Position numbers and translations under genes: made by a program
Notes under the pieces: model-generated
The model's input: only the letters and a program-made list of their open reading frames with translations
The model's database searches: none
What the model was told of the DNA's origin: nothing
Shown: positions 26,379 through 36,151 of the stretch, one piece after another
Numbering within the stretch: position 1 is the first letter of the stretch
Layout of the letters: each line of letters opens with the position of its first letter
NCBI RefSeq assembly: GCF_003852525.1
Contig: NZ_QAJL01000006.1
Span: 249,501 to 313,500 of the forward strand
DNA: 64,000 nucleotides
From: Pedobacter sp. KBW06
GTDB taxonomy: Bacteria > Bacteroidota > Bacteroidia > Sphingobacteriales > Sphingobacteriaceae
Direction: 5' to 3'

Positions 26379-28352
26379 TTACCATCCGGGATTTTGTACC
26401 AGTTTTGGATTGACTGTAATGTCGTAGGTCCTGATTGGCCATAAATAATCTCTTGGCGCAATAAAGCTTTGAGGGTAAATGGTCCTGACCTTATAATACT
26501 CCTGTTCTGTACCCTGAGATACGCTCCAGCCGGTAATGTTTTGGTTGAACATCTCGGTGGCTTTTTTCCATCTCAGAATGTCCCAGTAGCGGCTTCCTTC
26601 AAAAGCCAGTTCTATCAGGCGTTCCTGATGGATGATTTCGCGCATTCCTGCCTGGTTCCCGTATTTTGTCGGGTTGCTGGAATAGTCTGTCCATGCTTTT
26701 TGAACATCCAACAGGCCAGCACGCTTACGAACGCGGTTGATGTATTCAAAAACCTCTGCATCAGGTGCAGCAAGTGTTTCGTTTAAGGCTTCCGCATACA
26801 TCAGGTACAGGTCTGCCAGCCTGATTTGCGGCCATGGATAGCTGCGATAGGAAATATTGGAAGAGCTGCTCGCCATGTTCCAGTCGACCACCTTTTTAAT
26901 GAAATATCCCGTTTCATTGTACCAGCCATAGTTGTTGGCACCGGCAAGTTGAACAGATTTTCCTTCCAGCACATAAGTTGCTGAATCAGAACTCGTAGGA
27001 CTATCATATTTATACCATACCCCTCCGTCAAACCCCAGGTCTGCATAAAACCTCGGCTCTCTGTCGAAATTCAGGCGCGCTGTAGTATAGCCTTGCTTGA
27101 CATGAAAGCGCTCTCTTCTGATGGCCGTTCTCAGCGAATATTTATTGTTAAAATTCAAGGTTTTATCCTCGTTGATGGGAACGCCATTTACGGTATAAAA
27201 CTGTTCCGCAATTTTTATCGGTACGCTCAGTTGTTGTCTGGCGGCACCCACTCCGATATTGGTATTGATTCTTGCCATGGCATTTCTTTGCAAGCCTTCT
27301 GCTGCCAGGGAATTGGGATTTGCCCATACGTGCTCGGAATTCCATCTTTCGGTGAGCGCATTCCGGATCGACATTTGTCTTTTCGTGGTGTCAGAAAGCT
27401 TAAAAGCCGTTGCCGGAAATTCATATAATTTGAAACCCGCCGCTGTAGCAGATTCGATGGCTGCTTTTGCCGCATCGGATGCTAACTTCCATTTGTTGGC
27501 ATCGTAACCTGCGTTAAACAGACTGACCCCATCCTGATCTTTGAAACTGGCATAATCACTGTTTCCATTGAACAATGGACTTGCGGCCATCAACAGCACT
27601 TTAGCCTTAACCGCCAGCGCAATTGGCTTTGTGACACGGCCCAGTTCCGCACCTCTGTCGGAAATGATTACCGGTAAAACTGTCGCAGCAGAATCCAAAA
27701 GACTGGTAATATAGCTCACCGACTCATCAAAAGGCGCTCTTTTTACCCGAACTTCATTTTCCGTAGCACTGACATCGATGTTGCGTTTCACCAGTGGGAT
27801 CGGTCCATACATGCGCAGCAGGTAAAAATGATAATAGGCTTTTAAGAACTGTACTTCGGCAATCCAGCGTTCCCGCTCATCTGCCCTCAGGTCCAGTACT
27901 TTTCCAGGATCTTTTACATTTTCCAAAAAGATATTGCAGTTCCGGATCCCTGTAAACAGTCCGTAATATCCTACGCCCTGATTGTTTTGCGGGCCTCCAC
28001 CCCCTCTTCTGGAACTCCAGGCATCGGAATAAGGATCAGCGGCATTCTGGGAGCCTCTGGCAATCTGCCAGGCACTGGGGCCAAATTCTCTTTGATCGTA
28101 GGGAATCCAGACTTCATCTCCGGCCATGTAGCCAATATTATAGGTAGGATCTCCTTCCCTTGGAAGGTAGGAATAGCAGGTGTACAGGTATTTCTCGGCC
28201 TCATTGCGTAAGGTAAAGGCATTGTCTATGGTCGGAAGATTATCCGGGACAATGTCCAGGTATTTCTTGCAGGCGGAGAAAGTTGTGATCAAAAACACGC
28301 TTATAATGAAATAAGGTATTTTACCCGCTTTATTTAGGATTAAATTATTCAT
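26379..28352 (-). CDS. SusD/RagB-family glycan-binding lipoprotein (PUL 2)
   Basis: A 657-residue lipoprotein with lipobox TTFSAC (Cys27). SusD features: YLDIVPDNLPTIDNAF after the lipid anchor, the helical LKAYYHFYLLRMYGPIPLV, and the C-terminal IHQERLIELAFEGSRYWDILRWKK and PRDYLWPI. It is about 90 residues longer than SusD1, with the extra length mostly in the middle (residues 300-480). It begins 6 bp after the SusC2 stop and pairs with it in oligosaccharide capture. The amino-acid differences from SusD1 suggest a different or larger ligand. Confidence 0.92.
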   Translation of the reverse strand: MNNLILNKAGKIPYFIISVFLITTFSACKKYLDIVPDNLPTIDNAFTLRNEAEKYLYTCYSYLPREGDPTYNIGYMAGDEVWIPYDQREFGPSAWQIARGSQNAADPYSDAWSSRRGGGGPQNNQGVGYYGLFTGIRNCNIFLENVKDPGKVLDLRADERERWIAEVQFLKAYYHFYLLRMYGPIPLVKRNIDVSATENEVRVKRAPFDESVSYITSLLDSAATVLPVIISDRGAELGRVTKPIALAVKAKVLLMAASPLFNGNSDYASFKDQDGVSLFNAGYDANKWKLASDAAKAAIESATAAGFKLYEFPATAFKLSDTTKRQMSIRNALTERWNSEHVWANPNSLAAEGLQRNAMARINTNIGVGAARQQLSVPIKIAEQFYTVNGVPINEDKTLNFNNKYSLRTAIRRERFHVKQGYTTARLNFDREPRFYADLGFDGGVWYKYDSPTSSDSATYVLEGKSVQLAGANNYGWYNETGYFIKKVVDWNMASSSSNISYRSYPWPQIRLADLYLMYAEALNETLAAPDAEVFEYINRVRKRAGLLDVQKAWTDYSSNPTKYGNQAGMREIIHQERLIELAFEGSRYWDILRWKKATEMFNQNITGWSVSQGTEQEYYKVRTIYPQSFIAPRDYLWPIRTYDITVNPKLVQNPGW

Positions 28353-28358
28353 GTTTTC

Positions 28359-31300
28359 TTAAAGTTCTACGTTTATACCAATGTTATAGACCACCTGGAT
28401 CGGATAGCCCAATCCTTTTCCACCCATTTCGGGATCCCACAATTTGAAGCTGCTGAGGGCTGCAAGATTGGAGGAGTTCACGTACATCCTGAGACTGGAC
28501 AAGCCCAGTCTTTTTGCGGTCTTGTCTTTTAAAGAATAGCCGAGTTCGACAGTTTTCAATCTTAAAAAGGATCCGTTGCGCATCCACCATGTAGAGGTTT
28601 TATTGTTGTTGGCCACAAAATTCTGGCTCAGTCTTGGCCAGAATGCATAGATGTTACGGTTTTCTTCAGACCAGTAACTGTCTTTAATTACATCTAACAA
28701 ACCATTCTGATTGCCATTTTTGAAAACGAAAGGAGCGATATTCTCAGAATTGATAAAGAAAGAAGAACGGGCAGATCCTTGAAAAAATGCGCTCAGATCG
28801 AAGCCTTTGAAACCAAATGTTCCACCAAAACCATAAATGATTTCCGGTGATTCCGGATGTCCCAGAGGAACCATATCTGCATCACTGATGACCCCATCCT
28901 TGTTTACATCACGATATTTGATGTCTCCTCCACGGTAATCCACTCCTGCTACTGCACCAAACTGCTGAGGGGAGTTCATGGCTTCCTGATCATCGATAAA
29001 AAGACGTTCTGCGATGTAACCAAAGCGTTGTGAAGAAGGACGTCCTACATGGTATCTGTACGCTTCCTTGTCCGAAAAGCTGGGCTCGTCATAGACTAAG
29101 ATCTTGTTGTTCGCATAAGTGAAGTTACCCCTTCCCTGAACGTACATCCCATCGCCAAAACTTTTATTGTAATTCATCGAAATATCTACGCCCTGACTCT
29201 GCATTTTATTGGTATTGGCCCGGACCGGAGCCTGCAGGCCCATACTTGAGGGCAAAAAGGTACGTTCGGTAAGGATATTCGATCTGGTATTCCTGTATAC
29301 TTCCAGGGTCACATCAAGCGCATTTTTGATGTTAAAATCAAGTGCGAAATTGATCTGTTTGGACCGCTCCCAGGTAATGAGGTTATTGGCATATCTGGAT
29401 AGAGAAATCCCATTTCTGTATCCTTCCAGAAGCTCACCAAACCGCGCACCATAGGTACCATCATTCATATTGACTTCAGACAGGTAAAAGAACCTGTCCT
29501 CGGACCTGCCAATCTGGTCATTTCCTACAAGGCCATAAGTTGCCCTTAGTTTCATGCTGGGTATAAAAGACTTCAGCGGCTCAAAAAACTTTTCGTTGGA
29601 AACGACATAGCCCAGACCAAAAGAAGGGAAAAAGCCATATCTGTTCTTATCCGCAAAACGCTCAGAGCCATTGTAACCGAAGCTAAATTCTGCGAGATAC
29701 CTGTTGTCATAACCGTAAGTAGCCCTGCCGGAAACCCCGAGGTTCCTGGACGGTAAAGAAAGTTGTAAGGAGCCTGCATTTCCGGAAAGGTAATTCCTCA
29801 TGGTGGAAATGAGCATGCCCGTAACCGCATGTTTTTCCTGGAAGGTCCTGTTGTAATTTACAGCAGTCTCCATATAAAAAGTAGAGTTGAGTTCTTTATC
29901 ACCTTCTCCATAACTTAAATACTCGGTACCTACCGGCGATAAGGATCCGATCCCTCCGTCATTTAAAGGAGACAAACTGATCTGTCCGTCGGGCTGAACG
30001 TTTGAGCTGTAGTAAAACGGACTGTATTGTCTGCTGACGTTAAAGAAGGAATACCTGCGTGCATAGGCCATCATTCTGGCACTTAATCCCCTGGTAAAGA
30101 AATTTAAATCCTGTTTCAGTTCCAGTTGGGTTTGCAGCGTGGATGCATTCCTATCCTCATAGCCCTTTACCATCTCTGCATAGGGGTTCACATAAAAACC
30201 GTCTCCAATGGTCCTGGCATTCCCAAATAAAGGGTGTTTGCTGAAAGGGGAATAGCTCGCCGGATATACCGCAGGAAACATCACCGGGTTTGACCAGATG
30301 GCCTGATTGAAGATTTTCTCTCCCCCGTTGATGCGGTTGTTGTTCTCATCTCTCCCGCCAACCGGTCCTCTATAATCATCAAACTGACCATAAACCCGGA
30401 TAATTGCTTCTGTAGTGGGTGTGATGTTTAAGTTGACATTGGACCTGATGGCGTAGTTTTTCATCTTGATGTTGCTGTTGAAATTGTTCAGCTGATCAAC
30501 TTTCAAAACCCCGTTGTCCACGTTATAGGTACCAGCCACATAATAACGTGCCCTGGCACTTCCTCCTGTGGCACTGATGTTATACCTGTTGTTGATCGTC
30601 CGGTCTTTAATCAGTTTGTCGATCCAGTTGTTGTTTGGATACAGCAATTCGTTTTCTCCGGCAGCGGTAGCATCAATTTTAGTCTGTAAATATGGGAGAA
30701 TGGCTAAAGGATTTCTCGTCAGGGAGGCTTCGTTTGCCATTTTCATATAAGAGATGTTGTCTGCAAACTGAAAGTTCCGCACATTGCCCGACAAAGAGGT
30801 CTCGGCCCTGAAACTGAATTTCGTTTTTCCATCGACCCCAGATTTGGTGATGATTAAGATGACCCCGTTCGCACCGCGCGCACCATAAACCGCAGAAGCA
30901 GTTGCATCCTTTAACACGTTAAACGAAGCAATATCGTCGGGTTGTAAACGGGCCATGTCGTTGTTGCTCGATTCGATACCATCAATCAGAATTAATGGAT
31001 CCTGCTTTCCGGCACCGAAACTTCCCAATCCGCGGATAAAGAAATTGGCATTGTCGCCTCCCGGTTCACCGCTCCGCTGATAGGCCACCATACCGGCTAC
31101 CCTACCCGCCAGCATGGTGGTCAGGTTACTGGTTGGGCCTTTCAGTTCTTTCGGATTAATGGAGATGATGGAACTGATCACACTTGTTTTCCTCTGGGTT
31201 CCAAAACCGACCACGGTAACTTCCTCTAAGGAACTGTTATCGGGCAAGAGGGTTACTGAAATCACATAGTTCCCTTCTGCATTGGGTTTATAGTCAGCAA

Positions 31301-31562
31301 CGGCAATGGTTTTTGATTTATACCCGATGAAAGAAAACACCAGTTTGGAAGTTTTAGGAACCTTTATCGTGTATCGGCCATCCTGATTGGTGGTTACTCC
31401 GTTTTTTGAATCGGTATGTTTTACTGTTGCGGAAGGAATTCCACCGATACTGTCTTTTACGAATCCCGTTACCGTTACATTCGTTTGTGCAGATGCGGTA
31501 AAAGTAATGACCATCAAAAAGCAGCACAGATACCAGCTGTATTTAAGTAGCGTTTTATTCAT
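28359..31562 (-). CDS. SusC/RagA TonB-dependent outer-membrane transporter (PUL 2)
   Basis: A 1067-residue transporter: signal peptide (to about ASAQ, residue 26), carboxypeptidase-regulatory-like domain (about 28-112), TonB-box region LEEVTVVGFGTQRKTSV, plug with GSFGAGKQDPLILIDGIES and VLKDATASAVYGARGANGVI, and a beta-barrel ending VVYNIGINVEL. There is no STN domain. It heads an operon of SusC2, SusD2, two surface lipoproteins, GH16 and the HExxH lipoprotein. Predicted transcription starts about 370 nt upstream, giving an unusually long leader. Confidence 0.95.
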   Translation of the reverse strand: MNKTLLKYSWYLCCFLMVITFTASAQTNVTVTGFVKDSIGGIPSATVKHTDSKNGVTTNQDGRYTIKVPKTSKLVFSFIGYKSKTIAVADYKPNAEGNYVISVTLLPDNSSLEEVTVVGFGTQRKTSVISSIISINPKELKGPTSNLTTMLAGRVAGMVAYQRSGEPGGDNANFFIRGLGSFGAGKQDPLILIDGIESSNNDMARLQPDDIASFNVLKDATASAVYGARGANGVILIITKSGVDGKTKFSFRAETSLSGNVRNFQFADNISYMKMANEASLTRNPLAILPYLQTKIDATAAGENELLYPNNNWIDKLIKDRTINNRYNISATGGSARARYYVAGTYNVDNGVLKVDQLNNFNSNIKMKNYAIRSNVNLNITPTTEAIIRVYGQFDDYRGPVGGRDENNNRINGGEKIFNQAIWSNPVMFPAVYPASYSPFSKHPLFGNARTIGDGFYVNPYAEMVKGYEDRNASTLQTQLELKQDLNFFTRGLSARMMAYARRYSFFNVSRQYSPFYYSSNVQPDGQISLSPLNDGGIGSLSPVGTEYLSYGEGDKELNSTFYMETAVNYNRTFQEKHAVTGMLISTMRNYLSGNAGSLQLSLPSRNLGVSGRATYGYDNRYLAEFSFGYNGSERFADKNRYGFFPSFGLGYVVSNEKFFEPLKSFIPSMKLRATYGLVGNDQIGRSEDRFFYLSEVNMNDGTYGARFGELLEGYRNGISLSRYANNLITWERSKQINFALDFNIKNALDVTLEVYRNTRSNILTERTFLPSSMGLQAPVRANTNKMQSQGVDISMNYNKSFGDGMYVQGRGNFTYANNKILVYDEPSFSDKEAYRYHVGRPSSQRFGYIAERLFIDDQEAMNSPQQFGAVAGVDYRGGDIKYRDVNKDGVISDADMVPLGHPESPEIIYGFGGTFGFKGFDLSAFFQGSARSSFFINSENIAPFVFKNGNQNGLLDVIKDSYWSEENRNIYAFWPRLSQNFVANNNKTSTWWMRNGSFLRLKTVELGYSLKDKTAKRLGLSSLRMYVNSSNLAALSSFKLWDPEMGGKGLGYPIQVVYNIGINVEL

Positions 31563-31778
31563 TTCTGCCTGATTTGATTTGGTGAATTAATTTTTTGTTT
31601 GCATTCTGCAAAATTCTGCACCCTGAGCGGGGACAGTTCTTTTTTAGTTCGGAAGCATTGGGGCTTCCATCGGTTCGTTTCATACTGGTTTGCTTGGTTT
31701 GTTAATTATTTATTTTGGTTTAGGTATTGCGTATCTGAAGCAGGTATTCCCTGATAAAAGGAAGGCCGGCAAACCCAA

Positions 31779-31803
31779 ATTAAGCGTCAATACAACGTTT
31801 ATT
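31779..31803. promoter_or_regulatory. AraR-like palindrome upstream of susC2
   Basis: Arms ATTAAGCGT and ACGTTTATT with spacer CAATACA, keeping the 9-7-9 layout and the CA-starting spacer of the araR/GH43 and galM sites. The left arm differs by two bases from the araB arm. It lies inside the predicted susC2 leader, so it would act as a roadblock or on a second, downstream promoter; a minus-strand TTAATTTG (31783-31776) overlaps it. Confidence 0.5.
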
Positions 31804-31938
31804 AAATCCGGCAAAAAAATATAGCCGGACCAGGGTTATATCTTAGTTTATATCATTAAAAAAAAAGGATAGGTCATCAACAGGACAAGGGGTCTGGTTG
31901 TGGTGTGGCTATACATGGTTTTAATATTTGGTGGTATA

Positions 31939-31997
31939 CAAATCTAACGACGACAGCTGCATAAATATGGGGGGTATAATGGTAAAATATAAGGGGT
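31939..31997 (-). promoter_or_regulatory. Candidate HTCS2 operator and susC2 promoter
   Basis: Plus-strand direct repeats AAATATGGGGGGT (31963-31975) and AAATATAAGGGGT (31985-31997) are exactly 22 bp apart. On the minus strand, 16 bp after them, is TAGATTTG (31946-31939), a full match to the Bacteroidota -7 consensus TAnnTTTG. Geometry and G-run motif parallel the susC1 region. The transcription start would be near 31932. Confidence 0.6.
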
Positions 31998-32084
31998 GAA
32001 CTCGTTTTTAAGGGTTATTTCAGGCAAAATTGATTAACTTGTGTCAGTTAATTCTAACCAAATCAGGGGGTACTAAACATTTAC

Positions 32085-35000
32085 ATGAAGGGATATTTTT
32101 GTCTTGTTCTCATTCTTTTGAGCAGTCTCTATTCGAGCGCCGTTAATCAACCGTATTTATATTATCTGGGAATTGAAAATGGCTTGTCAAACAACGCCGT
32201 CACCAGCATCTATCAGGACAAATACGGCTTTATGTGGTTCGGAACTTATGAGGGATTAAACCGGTATGATGGATACAAATTTCAGGTATTCCGGAACAAG
32301 CTGAACGACAACACTTCCCTGATTGATAACCGCATTGTCTGCATTCAGGAAGATGCCCGTCACAACCTCATTATCGGCACGAAAAAAGGAGCAAATTTAT
32401 ACCATGTGGCCAGCGGTAAGTTTAGCATGGTCAGGTTTCCCCATCAAAAAGGTTTCAAAAACATATCTTATGCAGTGAATGGATTGGCCAGGGATGAACA
32501 GGATCAGGTATACATTGCAACTGATGGACAAGGCCTGCTGGAATATGGAAAGGATAAAGATCTTGCCCGGCAAATTCTTTATAAAAAAGGCAGACACCAA
32601 AGTAATTCCTACCATGTTAAATCTATAAAAATAGACCAGGATAAAAACATATGGCTTTATATTCAGGAATATGGCCTGTGTTTGTATCGTCCAAAAACAA
32701 AGCAAATTATACAAGTACAGGATTTTGCAATGGATGTACAATGTATTGCCCCCGATGGTCTGGGCAATATCTGGATTGGCAATGAATCCGGTCTTTATAA
32801 ATATGAGATTGGGACAAAAAGAATACTGCCCTATAACCATAAGAATGGGATTCAACTGAACAACACGGTATTTGACTTGTCTGTAGATCAGCAGCATCAG
32901 TTATGGATCAGCACCGATGGTGGCGGGATCATTATTTACGACATTCAGAAAGAAAAAGCAGAGCACTTAAAGTCCGGAAAGGAACCGGGCATGTTAACCA
33001 GCAGTGCGGTGACCACTGTTTTTGAGGACAAAGACCAAAGGTTATGGATTGGCACTTTAAGGGGTGGGATCAATATCATAGATAAACATAAAACCAGGTT
33101 TAAAACCATCAACTCCACTCCTTTTAAAGCCAGCGGACTGATCAGCAATTTCATTCTTTCCTTTTGCGAGGATCAGCAGGGCAATGTATGGGTTGGCACA
33201 GATGGCGAAGGATTGAGCTACTGGGACCGCAGGAACAATCATTTTACGAACTATGCCCACAGACCTGCTGATCCGAATTCGCTCAGCAACAACAACATTG
33301 CGGGGATCGTTAGCACTGAAAATGGCAATTTATGGATGGCCACTTACGGCGGAGGCGTTAACCGGTTTAATCCAGGCAGCGGTCAATTCCAATACTATCC
33401 CTGCTTCAATCAGGAAACTAAAATCATAGATAAAAACGCCTGGAGCATTTACCAGGATAAGTCCAGGCAGATCTGGGTGGGGACCTGTTCCGATGGCGGA
33501 ACTTACAAACTCAATACGGCAGGCAATAAATTCGAGTTATTTGATGCCCGGCTTAAAAATGTGATTTCCATTAATGAAGACCGGCAAGGCGTATTGTGGA
33601 TGGGTACTTTCTCCTCCCTGATCCGGGTAGACCTTAAAAACAAAAAGCATATTTTCTATCCCATGAATACTGCCGTAAGGGCGATTTATGAAGACAAAAA
33701 AGGCCATTTCTGGATCGGTACAGAAGGTGGTGGTTTGCTGTTATTTGACCGCAGGACCGGGGCTTATAAAACCTGGTCTCAAAAAGATGGGTTAAGTGGC
33801 AATGCTGTACTGAATATCCTGGAAGATGAGACCGGCAGCCTTTGGATCTCGACCTTTAGCGGATTGAGCCGGTTTACCCCTTCGAACGGGCAGTTTAAAA
33901 ATTTCCATGAAATGGATGGGCTGCAAAGCAATCAGTTTAATTACAATGCCGCCTTGAAACTGAAGTCCGGAGAATTTTTATTTGGAGGCATTAAAGGGTT
34001 CAACCTGTTTCGACCGGAGCAAATCAAGCCGCATTCGATTGAACCTCGTCTACTCATTACCGATCTAGGGACTAACAACATCCCTTATGAGCAGGACGAC
34101 AGCTTTGAAGATAAAAAAAGCGTATTTGAGGTAGAAAAAATCAGCCTGCCCTACGACAAGGCCGTCCTTTCTGTGGGTTTTGCTGCTCTGGAATACTCCT
34201 CCCCTAACAAAATTTCCTATGCCTATTATCTTGAAGGCTGGGACAATACCTGGAACGATCCCGGGATCAACAGAACGGTGAATTACTCGAAATTACCCGA
34301 GGGCAGTTACCGCTTGAGGATTAAATCGACGAATGCAGAAGGCAAATGGCTTCAGAATGAGCGGATCCTGCTTATTGAAGTGATGCCCCCATGGTGGAGG
34401 TCTTACTGGGCTTACTTCTTATACGCGGCTGGCCTTGCCGGTTCCATCTATATTTATCTGAACTATCAAAAACGACAAACTGCCCTGCGGTATCAGGTAG
34501 AGCTCGCCCATCTGAAAGTGGCCCAGGAAAAAGAGCTCAATGAGAAAAAACTGGGATTTTTCACCAATGTATCCCATGAGTTCCGGACTCCCCTCAGCCT
34601 CATCATCAATCCACTTAAAGACATCCTGAACCACCAGACTCAGGTGGATGCCAAGGAATTGACCGTTGTTTACAGAAATGCCAGAAGGCTATTGAGTTTG
34701 GTGGATCAACTGTTGCTTTTCAGAAAGTCTGATGCGGAAAACCTGAAGATCACAAAAACCGATCTCGTTGTTTTTTGCAAAGAGGTCTATTTTTGCTTTA
34801 GTCAGCAGGCCAAATCAAGGAATATACAGTTTGGTTTTTCCAGCAGTGCAGAACACATTGACCTTTATATGGACCGGGAGAAAATCGAGATTTCTTTGTT
34901 TAACCTGATTTCCAATGCTTTTAAATTCAGTCCTGATGGCGGCAAAATCGAAATGTCCATCAAAGAAGCAGAAAATGAGGTCGCCATTCACATTACTGAT

Positions 35001-36131
35001 ACAGGAACCGGGATCCCGGAGGATGTCGGGAACAAACTATTTGCCAGGTTCTACCAGGCAACAGAGAAAAACCAGACTTCCAAACCAGGGTTTGGCATTG
35101 GACTTTACCTGGTCAATAAATTTGTGAACCAGCATTTTGGAAAAGTAAGCTATTCCAGTACGCCTGGAAAAGGGACAGAATTTCTCCTTAAATTGTTAAA
35201 GGGCAAGGCCCATTTTCCTGGTCAGCAGATTCATGAACATACCGATGAAACCCCTGTATTTCTGGAGGAATTGATTGTAGAGTACCATTTACCTGTTGTG
35301 AAACCAGTGCAGGAGGAAGTATCAAATGAACTTAGCACCGATAAGCCGGGAATTCTCATTGTAGATGACAATCAGGAAATCCGTACTTACATCAGGCAAT
35401 TGTTTATTCCTGATTATATCGTATACGAAGCAGAAAGCGGAGAAGAAGGATTGACCATGGTCAGGGCAAACATGCCGGATATCGTGATTACCGATGTGGT
35501 CATGAAGGAGCTCAGCGGTGTGGAACTCTGTACAAAGATTAAGGAAGATCCTCATCTGAGCCATATTCCGGTGATCTTACTGACTTCCAGTTCTTCCGCA
35601 GAAATTAAGCTGAAAGGAATTGAAGGAGGTGCGGACGATCACATTACCAAACCTTTTGACAAAGAGATGCTGCTGGCGAGGGTGGCCAATCTGTTGAAAA
35701 GCAGAAGTACTTTGCAAAACTACTTTTACAATGAGATCACCCTCCAATCCGACAATTCCAGGGTATCAAAAGAGAACAAAGAATTTTTAGAAAGGTGTAT
35801 AGCGATTACAGAAAATCATTTGAACAATCCGGATTTCAGCATCAAAATACTTGCTGATGAAGTGGGCATGAGTCATTCTGCTTTGTACAAAAAGGTGAAA
35901 ACCATTTCCGGAAAAACCATCAATGAATTTATCCGGTACATTAAATTGCGGAGTGCTGCCCAGTTGTTCATCCATTCCGAGCACAATGTAAATCAGGTGG
36001 CTTTTCAATCCGGCTTCAGCGACATTAAGTATTTCAGGGAGCAGTTTCAGAAACTATTTGGTTTGCGGCCTTCCGAATACATCAAGAAATACCGCAAACC
36101 ATTTGCGAAAGGTTATAAGCTAACCAGGTAA
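32085..36131 (+). CDS. Hybrid two-component system sensor/regulator HTCS2
   Basis: A 1348-residue HTCS with the same domain order as HTCS1: signal peptide (1-19), Reg_prop propellers (about 30-675), Y_Y_Y domain (about 690-770), TM (about 774-794), HisKA with His831 in NVSHEFRTPLSLI, HATPase with NLISNAFKFSPDGG, receiver with Asp1137 in IVITDVVM, and AraC helix-turn-helix (about 1240-1335) ending LRPSEYIKKYR. It is divergent from the susC2 operon and is its likely activator. It ends 20 bp from the convergent GH105-BNR gene with no obvious terminator between them. A longer start is not available; the ATG follows a CTAACCAAATC leader. Confidence 0.95.
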   Translation: MKGYFCLVLILLSSLYSSAVNQPYLYYLGIENGLSNNAVTSIYQDKYGFMWFGTYEGLNRYDGYKFQVFRNKLNDNTSLIDNRIVCIQEDARHNLIIGTKKGANLYHVASGKFSMVRFPHQKGFKNISYAVNGLARDEQDQVYIATDGQGLLEYGKDKDLARQILYKKGRHQSNSYHVKSIKIDQDKNIWLYIQEYGLCLYRPKTKQIIQVQDFAMDVQCIAPDGLGNIWIGNESGLYKYEIGTKRILPYNHKNGIQLNNTVFDLSVDQQHQLWISTDGGGIIIYDIQKEKAEHLKSGKEPGMLTSSAVTTVFEDKDQRLWIGTLRGGINIIDKHKTRFKTINSTPFKASGLISNFILSFCEDQQGNVWVGTDGEGLSYWDRRNNHFTNYAHRPADPNSLSNNNIAGIVSTENGNLWMATYGGGVNRFNPGSGQFQYYPCFNQETKIIDKNAWSIYQDKSRQIWVGTCSDGGTYKLNTAGNKFELFDARLKNVISINEDRQGVLWMGTFSSLIRVDLKNKKHIFYPMNTAVRAIYEDKKGHFWIGTEGGGLLLFDRRTGAYKTWSQKDGLSGNAVLNILEDETGSLWISTFSGLSRFTPSNGQFKNFHEMDGLQSNQFNYNAALKLKSGEFLFGGIKGFNLFRPEQIKPHSIEPRLLITDLGTNNIPYEQDDSFEDKKSVFEVEKISLPYDKAVLSVGFAALEYSSPNKISYAYYLEGWDNTWNDPGINRTVNYSKLPEGSYRLRIKSTNAEGKWLQNERILLIEVMPPWWRSYWAYFLYAAGLAGSIYIYLNYQKRQTALRYQVELAHLKVAQEKELNEKKLGFFTNVSHEFRTPLSLIINPLKDILNHQTQVDAKELTVVYRNARRLLSLVDQLLLFRKSDAENLKITKTDLVVFCKEVYFCFSQQAKSRNIQFGFSSSAEHIDLYMDREKIEISLFNLISNAFKFSPDGGKIEMSIKEAENEVAIHITDTGTGIPEDVGNKLFARFYQATEKNQTSKPGFGIGLYLVNKFVNQHFGKVSYSSTPGKGTEFLLKLLKGKAHFPGQQIHEHTDETPVFLEELIVEYHLPVVKPVQEEVSNELSTDKPGILIVDDNQEIRTYIRQLFIPDYIVYEAESGEEGLTMVRANMPDIVITDVVMKELSGVELCTKIKEDPHLSHIPVILLTSSSSAEIKLKGIEGGADDHITKPFDKEMLLARVANLLKSRSTLQNYFYNEITLQSDNSRVSKENKEFLERCIAITENHLNNPDFSIKILADEVGMSHSALYKKVKTISGKTINEFIRYIKLRSAAQLFIHSEHNVNQVAFQSGFSDIKYFREQFQKLFGLRPSEYIKKYRKPFAKGYKLTR

Positions 36132-36151
36132 TGGTTGACCAGCAATGCAGG

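Larger units (their letters stand above)
31563..32084. other. Divergent control region between susC2 and HTCS2
   Basis: This 522-bp gap has no convincing coding sequence. From left to right: an A/C-rich leader before susC2 (CACCAAATCAAATC); a 6-bp stem GGAAGC/GCTTCC (31651-31668) next to an A-run; further ACCAAG/ACCAAA patches (31681-31725 on the minus strand); an AraR-like palindrome (31779-31803); an A-run near 31860; a -7 box plus direct repeats (31939-31997); and the short dyad ATTAAC/GTTAAT (32033-32052) followed by CTAACCAAATC before HTCS2. Confidence 0.6.

Noticed and set aside
31651..31668. GGAAGC/GCTTCC stem upstream of susC2 as a terminator or riboswitch
   Set aside because: Six base pairs only, followed on the susC2 strand by an A-run and not a T-run, and no conserved aptamer sequence is visible.
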